A stretch of 64,000 nt of DNA from Flavobacterium weaverense (GTDB lineage Bacteria > Bacteroidota > Bacteroidia > Flavobacteriales > Flavobacteriaceae), in contig NZ_REFH01000007.1 of assembly GCF_003688495.1 (NCBI RefSeq), forward strand, positions 496,001 to 560,000. Direction: 5' to 3'. The notes below the pieces were generated by a model. That model searched no databases. It had not been told where the DNA came from and was given only the letters and a program-made list of their open reading frames with translations. A program made the translations under genes and the position numbers. This document shows, in pieces, positions 10,871 to 18,686 of the stretch. Positions within the stretch are counted from its first letter, which is position 1; every line of letters begins with the position of its first letter.

Positions 10871-10952
10871 AGGAGCTAATTCCTGCTTTTCGCTTCAATC
10901 TTTCTATTTTTTCGTAAAACTAGAAAGGATTTCCACTGCAATCAGGGCTAGG
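10871..10952 (+). repeat. Dispersed palindromic intergenic element, copy A
   Basis: Begins AGGAGCTAATTCCTGCT and ends CAATCAGGGCTA. The middle contains an internal stem TCTTTCTA / TAGAAAGGA. Copies B (23741-23834) and C (27492-27585, opposite orientation) share the end blocks GGAGC, CCTGCT, CGCT, ATCTTT on the left and AGGAT, CGCT, ATCAGGGCTA on the right, while the loop differs. It lies between folE and cysS. Confidence 0.7.
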
Positions 10953-11027
10953 ATTTATTGCTGATAACTTAATTTAGACTTACTTCTATTTCCCCTTTAA
11001 TTACCGCCGTAACGGGATTATAAGGAT

Positions 11028-11699
11028 TTAGAACTTAGTTTCTAGTTTAATGTAATCTAAGAATTCTCTTCGAGTAACACTATCTTTAAATTTCCCACCA
11101 AACTCTGAAGTTACGGTACTACTTTCAATATCGCTGATTCCTCTTGAGTTTACACAAAGGTGTTTTGCATCAATTACACAAGCAACGTCTTCCGTTCCTA
11201 GTGCTAGTTGCAATTCTTGAACAATTTGCATAGTCAAACGCTCTTGTACTTGTGGCCTTTTAGCGTAATATTCAACAATTCGGTTCATTTTTGATAAACC
11301 AATAACTCTTCCGTTTGAAATATAAGCTACATGAGCTCTTCCTATTATTGGTAATAAATGGTGCTCACAAGTAGAATATACAATGATATTTTTCTCTACC
11401 AGCATTTCGCCATACTTATAGTTATTATCAAATGTTGAAGCTTTAGGTTTTTTTTCTGGATTAAGACCACCAAAGATTTCCTTCACAAACATTTTAGCAA
11501 CACGATTAGGTGTTCCTTTTAAACTATCGTCTGTCAAGTCCATTCCTAATGTCAGTAAAATACTCTCAACATCTTTTTTTATTTTCTCAATTTTCTCATC
11601 ATCAGAAATGGCAAAAGCATCATCTCTCACTGGGTTTTTTGCGGATAAACTAACGTGATTATCTCCTATTTCGTCTTGAAATTCTTCTTTATTTATCAT
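11028..11699 (-). CDS. folE: GTP cyclohydrolase I
   Basis: 223 residues. The C-terminal two thirds is a T-fold enzyme with the zinc and catalytic motifs STCEHHLLPIIGRAHVAY, the IGLSKMNRIVEYYAKRPQVQ segment and CVIDAKHLCVNSRG (second zinc cysteine). The homodecamer converts GTP to dihydroneopterin triphosphate, the first step of tetrahydrofolate synthesis. The first ~35 residues are a poorly conserved acidic extension, common in this family. Transcribed leftward; it is separated from cysS by 173 bases holding repeat element copy A, and probably has its own promoter in the 329-base space to its right. Confidence 0.95.
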   Translation of the reverse strand: MINKEEFQDEIGDNHVSLSAKNPVRDDAFAISDDEKIEKIKKDVESILLTLGMDLTDDSLKGTPNRVAKMFVKEIFGGLNPEKKPKASTFDNNYKYGEMLVEKNIIVYSTCEHHLLPIIGRAHVAYISNGRVIGLSKMNRIVEYYAKRPQVQERLTMQIVQELQLALGTEDVACVIDAKHLCVNSRGISDIESSTVTSEFGGKFKDSVTRREFLDYIKLETKF

Positions 11700-11935
11700 T
11701 AAAAGGAACTATTATATTTTGTAATTTTATTTAAAGCGTAAAGGTAAATAATAATAATTAAAGAATTTCTATAGCGTGCACTATTTCAGTTCAAACTCGC
11801 ACTTTTAAAAACGTTAAAGCTAGCATAATTAAAGGTTCGGTGCTAAATTGAGAGTAGTCGTACATTTATTAATACTACATTTTAAAAATACGATTGATTT
11901 TTCCTGATTGAAATGTATCTCGGACTGTAGACCAA

Positions 11936-11972
11936 AAAAAAATGCAGCAACTATAAAGTTGCCGCATTTTAA
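11936..11972 (-). terminator. Terminator of the aminotransferase gene
   Basis: Hairpin with stem AAAATGC/GCATTTT and GCAACT/AGTTGC around an AT-rich loop, flanked by A-runs on the left that become a T-run on the minus strand; about 57 bases beyond the aminotransferase stop. Confidence 0.8.
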
Positions 11973-12008
11973 AAAAAAATATATTTCGTTTCCACGAGTA
12001 CAGAAATC

Positions 12009-12031
12009 TATTATTATTATTATTATTATTA
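12009..12031 (-). repeat. Tandem TAA stop-codon microsatellite
   Basis: On the minus strand the aminotransferase ends GCA followed by seven consecutive in-frame TAA codons and then TAG. It is a trinucleotide repeat starting exactly at the stop codon. Confidence 0.85.
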
Positions 12032-13234
12032 TGCTTTAACCTGCATAGCGTTATAAACAGGAATTGCAGCTTTTAAAATTCTTACTGCGCTTATTAAATC
12101 TTCTTTCTTTAAAACATAAGCAATTCGAACCTGATTTAAACCCATTCCTGGAGTAGAGTAAAAGCCTGCCGCTGGAGCAACCATTACAGTTTCACCATTC
12201 AAATCGTAGCTTTCTAATAACCATTGAGCAAAAGCATCAGCATTGTCAATAGGCAATTGTGCGATACAGTAAAAAGCACCTTTCGGTTTGCTCACAATCA
12301 CCCCATCTATTTTATTTAGCTCTTCAACTAATGTATCTCTGCGTTCTCTATATTCAGAAATTACTTCGTCAAAATAACTTTGCGGAGTATCTAATGCTGC
12401 TTCACTTGCAATCTGCTCTATTGTTGGCGGACTTAATCTAGCTTGTGCAAATTTCATTGCAGTGGTCATCAATTCCTTATTCTTAGAAACAATACAACCT
12501 ATTCTAGCACCACACATACTGTATCTTTTAGAAACAGAGTCAATCATAATTGCATGCTCTTCAAGTCCAGGAACATTCATCACTGAATAATGGATATCTC
12601 CATCATAAGTGAACTCTCTATAAACCTCATCAGAGATTAAGAATAAATCGTGCTTTTTAACTAAAGCAGCTAACTGCATGATTTCCTCTTTCGAATATAA
12701 GTATCCTGTTGGATTTCCAGGATTACATATAAGAATAGCTTTTGTTTTCGCAGAAATTAGTTTTTCAAAATCAGCAATTGCTGGTAATGCAAATCCAGTA
12801 TCGATAGTCGAAATAACTGGTATTACATTAACTCCTGATGCCGTTGAAAATCCATTGTAATTAGCATAAAAAGGTTCTGGAATAATAATTTCATCTCCTT
12901 GATCCATTGTACTTCCCATAGCAAACATCAAAGCTTCTGATCCACCAGTAGTAACAATAATGTCCTCAATGTTTACAGGAATTCCTTGATTTGTATAATA
13001 GGCAGCTAGTTTTTTTCTATAACTCTCGTTTCCTGCAGAGTGACTGTACTCAAGAATTGTTAAATCGATATTTTTAACAGCTTCCATCGCAACCTCAGGA
13101 GTTTTGATATCAGGTTGACCTATGTTCAAGTGATATACTTTATGTCCTTTTTTCTTAGCTATTTCCGAATACGGAACTAATTTACGTATCGGTGATTCAG
13201 GCATTAGTTTGCCCTTGTTTGATATTTTTGGCAT
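12029..13234 (-). CDS. Class I/II pyridoxal-phosphate aminotransferase
   Basis: 401 residues when started at the ATG at 13232-13234 (MPKISNKGKLMPESPIRKL), which fits family length; the in-frame extension to 13327 adds 31 residues of low-complexity sequence lacking conservation. Fold type I features: TTGGSEALMFAMGS (PLP phosphate region), CNPGNPTGYLY, SDEVYREF, and the Schiff-base lysine in DSVSKRYSMCGARIG, with the substrate-carboxylate arginine near the end in QVRIAY. It is of the aspartate/aromatic aminotransferase type; the exact amino-donor cannot be fixed from sequence. Monocistronic on the minus strand. Confidence 0.88.
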   Translation of the reverse strand: MPKISNKGKLMPESPIRKLVPYSEIAKKKGHKVYHLNIGQPDIKTPEVAMEAVKNIDLTILEYSHSAGNESYRKKLAAYYTNQGIPVNIEDIIVTTGGSEALMFAMGSTMDQGDEIIIPEPFYANYNGFSTASGVNVIPVISTIDTGFALPAIADFEKLISAKTKAILICNPGNPTGYLYSKEEIMQLAALVKKHDLFLISDEVYREFTYDGDIHYSVMNVPGLEEHAIMIDSVSKRYSMCGARIGCIVSKNKELMTTAMKFAQARLSPPTIEQIASEAALDTPQSYFDEVISEYRERRDTLVEELNKIDGVIVSKPKGAFYCIAQLPIDNADAFAQWLLESYDLNGETVMVAPAAGFYSTPGMGLNQVRIAYVLKKEDLISAVRILKAAIPVYNAMQVKA

Positions 13235-13357
13235 AGTCTTAATATTATTGAATTGCAAATTTGCGATTTTTTTTCGGAATTTATTGCAAATAAAAAGTGT
13301 ATAAATTGTTAAATCTGCATTATTCAATGGATTAATTCATTATTTTTATGTAAAAGA

Positions 13358-14692
13358 ATGACGATGCTAAAAAGACTTTTTTTAATTACTATTTCGCTAC
13401 TTTTTTTACCTGTGTTTTCGCAGCAAGGATTTCTATTTGAAGATGGAAATTCTAAAATTAAAATCCCTTTTAAATTAATTAATAACCTAGTATTTGTTCC
13501 CATCAAAGTAAATGGTATCGAACTAAATTTTTTATTAGATACTGGAGTTTCAGAGACTATTCTTTTCAGTCTAGAGGAAAAAAAAGAAATGCGTTTTTTA
13601 AATACTGAAAAGGTTTTGTTGAGAGGCCTGGGGAATCAAACGGCTGTTGAAGGGTTGAAATCTACAAATAATGTTTTAGAATTCAGCACTTTAAAAATGA
13701 GGCAGCATATGCTATACATTGTTTTAGATCCTGAATTTAATTTATCCTCTCAAATTGGGATTCCTGTAAACGGTATTATAGGATATCAGTTTTTTAAAAA
13801 TAATTTGGTCGAAATTAATTATCGAAAGAAAGTAATTGTCGTCTATAAAGACAGCCCAAGAAATAAAAGTAGAATAGAAAAAAAGTTTAAAGTAATTCCT
13901 ATCACGGTCGAAAAGTCTAAGCCCTATTTAAAAACTACTGTCACTTTAGAAAATGAAGAAATACCAGTTAAATTATTAATTGATATTGGAAATAGTGACG
14001 CTGTGTGGCTTTTTGAAGATCGCACAAAAAAAATAAACATTCCTTTTAAAAACTTTGATGATTTTTTAGGAAAAGGATTTAGTGGCGATATTGAAGGAAA
14101 ACGCGGTAGAATACAAAAATTTAAAGTAGCAGATTTTGAATTTAGCAATTTAGTAGCCTCTTTCCCGGATTCCATTTCGATTCGGAATGTAAGTATGGTT
14201 CCCGGTAGAATGGGTTCAATTGGTGGCGAAATAATGAAGCGTTTTGATGTGGTTTTCGATTATCAAAACGAGCTACTATATCTCAAAAAAAATGGTAATT
14301 ATGCTGCTGCTTTCAGTTACAACAACAGCGGTATCGAAATCCAACATAACGGATTACAATGGGTTCAAGAAACAGTACCTATGGAAACAGTTCCTTTAAG
14401 ATCTAGAACCAGCGAAACCAACGTTTACAGCACGAAATCGGACTTTAAATATAAATTCAAATTAAAACCTATTTATGAAATCGCACATGTTCGTAAGAAT
14501 TCTGCGGCGGCAAATATAGGATTGCAAAAAGGTGATATACTTTTAAAAGTAAACAGCAGCGCTACTTATAAATATTCTTTAGAAAATATTAATTCGATGT
14601 TCCGGTCTGAAGGTTTAAAATGGATTACACTAGAGGTAGAACGTGACAATCAAGTTCTTAAATTCAGATTTAAATTGGATGATATTTTATAA
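13358..14692 (+). CDS. Secreted two-lobed aspartyl protease-like protein with PDZ domain
   Basis: 444 residues (442 if the second ATG, codon 3, is used). A signal peptide (hydrophobic segment residues 4-21, ending at FSQQG) is followed by two retropepsin-like halves. The first has the catalytic motif LLDTGVSETILF (Asp61); the second has LLIDIGNSDAVWLF (Asp209), with Ile replacing the usual Thr/Ser of D-T/S-G. A PDZ domain occupies about 365-440 (VRKNSAAANIGLQKGDILL). Such proteins are frequent in Bacteroidota and act in the periplasm or on the surface; substrates are unknown. It is divergent from the aminotransferase and converges on the DUF1573 gene, with a shared terminator. Confidence 0.8.
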   Translation: MTMLKRLFLITISLLFLPVFSQQGFLFEDGNSKIKIPFKLINNLVFVPIKVNGIELNFLLDTGVSETILFSLEEKKEMRFLNTEKVLLRGLGNQTAVEGLKSTNNVLEFSTLKMRQHMLYIVLDPEFNLSSQIGIPVNGIIGYQFFKNNLVEINYRKKVIVVYKDSPRNKSRIEKKFKVIPITVEKSKPYLKTTVTLENEEIPVKLLIDIGNSDAVWLFEDRTKKINIPFKNFDDFLGKGFSGDIEGKRGRIQKFKVADFEFSNLVASFPDSISIRNVSMVPGRMGSIGGEIMKRFDVVFDYQNELLYLKKNGNYAAAFSYNNSGIEIQHNGLQWVQETVPMETVPLRSRTSETNVYSTKSDFKYKFKLKPIYEIAHVRKNSAAANIGLQKGDILLKVNSSATYKYSLENINSMFRSEGLKWITLEVERDNQVLKFRFKLDDIL

Positions 14693-14695
14693 AAA

Positions 14696-14728
14696 AAAAT
14701 GCTTCTGAAAAACTTTCAGAAGCATTTT
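14696..14728. terminator. Bidirectional terminator
   Basis: Stem AAAATGCTTCTGAAA / TTTCAGAAGCATTTT with a three-base loop, flanked by A-run and T-rich sequence, between convergent stops at 14692 and 14748. Confidence 0.9.
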
Positions 14729-14747
14729 GAATTTAAGAGTGAATAAG

Positions 14748-15134
14748 TTACTTAGTAATTACTTCTCCTTTTATTTTTAAAGCAACTCTTCCTTCATCGT
14801 AGTTCACTGCATTTGATTCTACAGTTATAGTTTTTCTGATTGGTCCAGGAGCCATATTGTATTTAACTGTAATCTTACCTGTTTTTCCTGGCATAATAGG
14901 TTCTGCAGGTTTTGTAGGCACTGTACATCCGCAAGTAGAAAGTACATTAGTGATAATCAATGGTGCATTACCAGTGTTTGTAAAAACGAAATCGCGCGTA
15001 CCATTTTCTGTTTTGGTAACCTTTCCATAATCGATTGTGTTATCAGGTGCAGAGAATACAATCTTTGGTCCATTTTGTGCAAAACCAATGCTGCTTATCA
15101 GTGCAAATGCGAATAAAATTATCGTTTTTTTCAT
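14748..15134 (-). CDS. DUF1573 domain secreted protein
   Basis: 128 residues. N-terminal signal peptide (MKKTIILFAFALISSIGFAQ), then one Ig-like DUF1573 domain with its hallmark NVLSTCGCTVPTKPAEPI Cys-Gly-Cys segment and the following GKTGKITVKYN strand. Members of this family are abundant in Bacteroidota and are exported; their function is not established. The gene is divergent from valS (the space between them carries two -7-like elements for valS). Confidence 0.85.
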   Translation of the reverse strand: MKKTIILFAFALISSIGFAQNGPKIVFSAPDNTIDYGKVTKTENGTRDFVFTNTGNAPLIITNVLSTCGCTVPTKPAEPIMPGKTGKITVKYNMAPGPIRKTITVESNAVNYDEGRVALKIKGEVITK

Positions 15135-15224
15135 TTTTAGTTATTTAGAATCATTTAGTAAAAATAGTTTCTTTTAATTAATGCACAAATTTTTATTTAT
15201 CTTTTTATAGTGTGCAGAATTATT

Positions 15225-15275
15225 TACTTTTGTTCACTATATCAATTACAAATATCAGACCAAAGTATAATTTTG
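15225..15275 (+). promoter_or_regulatory. valS promoter region (two -7 elements)
   Basis: Two exact TAnnTTTG matches upstream of valS: TACTTTTG (15225-15232) and TAATTTTG (15268-15275). Neither has a clear TTG at 18-22 bases. The second would place the transcription start about 14 bases before the ATG at 15295. Confidence 0.5.
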
Positions 15276-15294
15276 GTTTTAACAGTTGCTTTAT

Positions 15295-17928
15295 ATGACT
15301 ATTCCTGCACAATTTGACGCTAAAACTATAGAAAACAAATGGTATGACTACTGGATGAAAAATAATTATTTTCATTCTGAGCCAGATCATAGAACCCCAT
15401 ATACCATTGTAATTCCACCGCCTAACGTTACAGGCGTTTTGCACATGGGACACATGTTAAACAATACCATTCAAGATGTTTTAATTAGAAGAGCGCGTCT
15501 TAAAGGATTTAATGCTTGCTGGGTCCCCGGAACGGATCATGCTTCGATAGCGACAGAGGCTAAAGTGGTGGCAAAATTAAAAGCGGAGGGAATTAATAAA
15601 AATGACCTAACTCGTGAGGAATTTCTTGCTCACGCTTGGGAATGGACTGATAAATATGGAGGTGTAATTCTTGACCAACTTAAAAAACTGGGAGCTTCAT
15701 GTGATTGGGAGAGAACCAAGTTCACCATGGATCCAGATATGTCGGCATCTGTAATAAAGTCTTTTGTTGATTTATATAACAAAGGTTTGATTTATAGAGG
15801 ATACCGTATGGTAAACTGGGATCCTGAAGCTAAAACAACTTTGTCTGACGAAGAAGTAATTTATGAAGAACAGCAAGGAAAATTATATTTCCTAAAATAT
15901 AAAATAGAAGGAACTCAAGACTTTCTTACTATTGCTACAACGCGTCCGGAAACTATTTTTGGAGATACTGCTATTTGTATAAATCCTAATGATGAGCGTT
16001 TTGCTCATTTGAAAGGGAAAAAAGCAATCGTTCCTATTTGCGGGAGAGTGATTCCTATTATAGAAGATGAATATGTAGATATCGAATTTGGAACAGGATG
16101 CTTAAAAGTTACTCCTGCTCACGATATGAATGATAAAGCTCTAGGTGAAAAGCATAATCTTGAAATTGTTGATATTTTCAATGAAGATGCTACTTTAAAT
16201 AGTTTCGGTTTACATTATAAAGGGAAAGACCGTTTTGTAGTTCGTGAAGAAATTGCAAATGAACTAGAGAAAATTAGCGCTTTAACAAAAACGGAGATTC
16301 ATTTGAATAAAGTTGGAACTTCAGAGAGAACAAAAGCAGTTATCGAACCTCGTTTGTCTGATCAATGGTTTTTGAAAATGGAGGATTTGGTGAAGCCAGC
16401 AATTCAATCTGTTTTAGTTGATGGTGATATTAAATTACACCCAGCACGTTTTAATAATACGTACGCACACTGGTTGAATAATATTCGCGATTGGAATATC
16501 TCTCGTCAATTGTGGTGGGGACAACAAATTCCTGCTTATTTCTACGGTGACGGAAAAGAAGATTTTGTAGTAGCTGAATCTATTGAAGAAGCTTTGGCTT
16601 TAGCCAAAGAAAAAACGTCTAACAACGAACTTCAAATTTCTGATCTTAGACAAGACGTAGATGCTTTAGACACTTGGTTTTCTTCTTGGCTATGGCCAAT
16701 GTCTGTTTTTGGTGGAATTATGGATCCAGAAAGTGAGGATTTTAAATATTATTACCCAACAAATGACTTAGTGACTGGTCCAGATATTTTATTTTTCTGG
16801 GTAGCTAGAATGATCATTGCGGGTTATGAGTATACAGATAAAAAACCATTTACAAATGTATACTTGACTGGATTAGTTCGTGATAAACAAAGACGTAAAA
16901 TGTCTAAATCATTAGGGAATTCACCAGATCCTTTGGATTTAATCGAGAAATTTGGTGCTGATGGTGTTCGTGTTGGGTTGCTTTTAAGCGCTTCGGCAGG
17001 AAACGATATTATGTTTGATGAGGAGTTATGCAATCAAGGAAAAGCATTTACAAACAAAATCTGGAATGCATTCAAATTGATTAAAGGTTGGGAAGTTTCA
17101 GATGCAATTCCGCAACCAGAATCTTCAAAAGTGGCAATAGAATGGTATGAAGCTAAACTGCAACAAACATTGCTAGAAATTGAAGATAATTTTGAGAAAT
17201 ACAGAATTTCTGATTCTCTAATGGCAATATACAAATTGGTTTGGGACGATTTCTGTTCTTGGTTTTTGGAAATGATTAAACCTGCATACCAACAGCCAAT
17301 TGACAGCGTAACTTTTGCAAAAGCGATTGAAATGCTAGAAAACAACTTGAAATTATTGCATCCATTTATGCCTTTTTTGACAGAGGAAATTTGGCAAATT
17401 ATTGCTGAAAGAACTACAGAAGAAGCATTAATTGTATCTACTTGGCCAGAAATAAAACCTTTCAATACAAAGCTAATCGCAGACTTTGATCACACAATAG
17501 AAGTGATTTCTGGAATTAGAACAATCCGCAAGGACAAAAATATTCCTTTTAAAGATGCAATCGAGCTTAAAGCAATTAACAACGATAAAGCCTCAACTTA
17601 TTTTGATTCGGTTGTAGCCAAATTAGGCAACATTACTGCAATGGAATATGTTTCTGACAAAGTGGATGGCGCTTTATCTTTCCGTGTTAAATCTAATGAA
17701 TATTTTATTCCTATAACTGGAAACATTGATGTTGAAGCTGAAATAGCTAAACTAAATGCGGAACTTGTTTACACGCAAGGTTTTCTAAAATCAGTTCAAA
17801 ACAAACTTGCAAACGAGAAATTTGTGGCTGGAGCACCAGAGAAAGTTTTGGCAAACGAAAGACAAAAAGAGGCGGATTCATTAGCCAAAATTGCGACTAT
17901 CGAACAAAGTTTAGCTGGATTAAAATAA
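15295..17928 (+). CDS. valS: Valyl-tRNA synthetase
   Basis: 877 residues from the ATG at 15295 (MTIPAQFDAKTIENKWYDYW); an in-frame TTG at 15286 was rejected because it is three codons upstream and a -7 element ends just before it. Class I synthetase: HIGH motif as HMGH in NVTGVLHMGHMLNNT, CP1 editing domain (about 190-340, TTRPETIFGDTA, CLKVTPAHDMND), KMSKSLGN loop, anticodon-binding domain, and a C-terminal coiled-coil arm typical of ValRS (last ~70 residues rich in Glu/Lys/Ala). It charges tRNA-Val and edits misacylated Thr. Monocistronic, with a strong terminator. Confidence 0.96.
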   Translation: MTIPAQFDAKTIENKWYDYWMKNNYFHSEPDHRTPYTIVIPPPNVTGVLHMGHMLNNTIQDVLIRRARLKGFNACWVPGTDHASIATEAKVVAKLKAEGINKNDLTREEFLAHAWEWTDKYGGVILDQLKKLGASCDWERTKFTMDPDMSASVIKSFVDLYNKGLIYRGYRMVNWDPEAKTTLSDEEVIYEEQQGKLYFLKYKIEGTQDFLTIATTRPETIFGDTAICINPNDERFAHLKGKKAIVPICGRVIPIIEDEYVDIEFGTGCLKVTPAHDMNDKALGEKHNLEIVDIFNEDATLNSFGLHYKGKDRFVVREEIANELEKISALTKTEIHLNKVGTSERTKAVIEPRLSDQWFLKMEDLVKPAIQSVLVDGDIKLHPARFNNTYAHWLNNIRDWNISRQLWWGQQIPAYFYGDGKEDFVVAESIEEALALAKEKTSNNELQISDLRQDVDALDTWFSSWLWPMSVFGGIMDPESEDFKYYYPTNDLVTGPDILFFWVARMIIAGYEYTDKKPFTNVYLTGLVRDKQRRKMSKSLGNSPDPLDLIEKFGADGVRVGLLLSASAGNDIMFDEELCNQGKAFTNKIWNAFKLIKGWEVSDAIPQPESSKVAIEWYEAKLQQTLLEIEDNFEKYRISDSLMAIYKLVWDDFCSWFLEMIKPAYQQPIDSVTFAKAIEMLENNLKLLHPFMPFLTEEIWQIIAERTTEEALIVSTWPEIKPFNTKLIADFDHTIEVISGIRTIRKDKNIPFKDAIELKAINNDKASTYFDSVVAKLGNITAMEYVSDKVDGALSFRVKSNEYFIPITGNIDVEAEIAKLNAELVYTQGFLKSVQNKLANEKFVAGAPEKVLANERQKEADSLAKIATIEQSLAGLK

Positions 17929-17951
17929 GTTTACATCTAATACTATAATTG

Positions 17952-17996
17952 AAAAATCCCAATACTGATTAATTCAGAATTGGGATTTTTTATTTT
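17952..17996. terminator. valS terminator, probably bidirectional
   Basis: A 12-bp stem AAAAATCCCAAT / ATTGGGATTTTT (17952-17963 with 17979-17990) with an inner CTGA/TCAG extension and T-runs on both strands. It lies between the convergent valS and PepSY genes. Confidence 0.9.
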
Positions 17997-18023
17997 AAGT
18001 AACAGTATTTGTTTTTGAATCCT

Positions 18024-18593
18024 TTACGCTAATAAAAATAAGAAGATAAGCGGGAAAATGATTCCTGCTAAAGCTAGTTTCCAACCGCGTTCTTTAAAAC
18101 TAAATTTACCACCTTTCACCATTATAGTTCCAGTTAACGCTATTGCGATTAAACTCAAAGCAAAAATGTCAGAATAGTAGATCCAGAAATTAGAAGTGCT
18201 TTTGTGCAATTTCATCGTCTGGCTGATAATTGGTGTTTTTAAAAATGTTACTATTTCACCTTTTCCAGTTGCAATATCAATTTCAACATCATGCTTTTCA
18301 TATGATATTTTCAAAGTACCTTTCTTAACATTGTGGCGGCGAAATTTATCATCGATACCAAGCTGTTTTCCTAAATCTTCAGCAAACTTTTCATTGATTT
18401 TATCCTCTTCGGGAAGTTGAATTGAAATCGACTTAGTTTCTGTAGTATATTTTTCAGGGTGCCAAGAGTCTCTGTGATTCATCATAAGTCCTGAAGCGGC
18501 GAATGAAATGATTAGTCCGATATAAAAATAACCTAAATCTCTATGTAAGTTACGGAAGGTTTTCTTTTTCATTACTTTTTTTAGTTTTTGCAA
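18024..18593 (-). CDS. PepSY-associated membrane protein next to a siderophore receptor
   Basis: 189 residues from the first ATG, or 182 from the ATG at codon 8 (MKKKTFRNLHRDLGYFY), which looks like the usual family start. The N-terminal helix (about 20-40, HRDLGYFYIGLIISFAASGL), a soluble PepSY-like segment (about 60-135), and two C-terminal helices (FALSLIAIALTGTIMV and LALAGIIFPLIFLFLL) match PepSY-associated TM proteins. Relatives are often linked with iron uptake and may assist ferric-siderophore reduction in the inner membrane; that role is inferred from the adjacent receptor gene. A 17-bp hairpin separates it from the receptor. Confidence 0.78.
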   Translation of the reverse strand: MQKLKKVMKKKTFRNLHRDLGYFYIGLIISFAASGLMMNHRDSWHPEKYTTETKSISIQLPEEDKINEKFAEDLGKQLGIDDKFRRHNVKKGTLKISYEKHDVEIDIATGKGEIVTFLKTPIISQTMKLHKSTSNFWIYYSDIFALSLIAIALTGTIMVKGGKFSFKERGWKLALAGIIFPLIFLFLLA

Positions 18594-18625
18594 GTGCGAA
18601 AATAATAATTTCTAATATAAATAAT

Positions 18626-18670
18626 AAAGACTTTTTTCTGAATTAATTTGTAGTTCAGAAAAAAGTCTTT
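18626..18670 (-). terminator. Long perfect hairpin between receptor and PepSY genes
   Basis: Seventeen-bp perfect stem (18626-18642 with 18654-18670; ends AAAGACTTTTTTCTGAA). On the minus strand it follows the receptor stop by 16 bases and precedes the PepSY start. Its T-run is inside the stem, not after it, so it may attenuate rather than fully stop transcription. Confidence 0.7.
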
Positions 18671-18686
18671 TAGCAATGATAACAAC

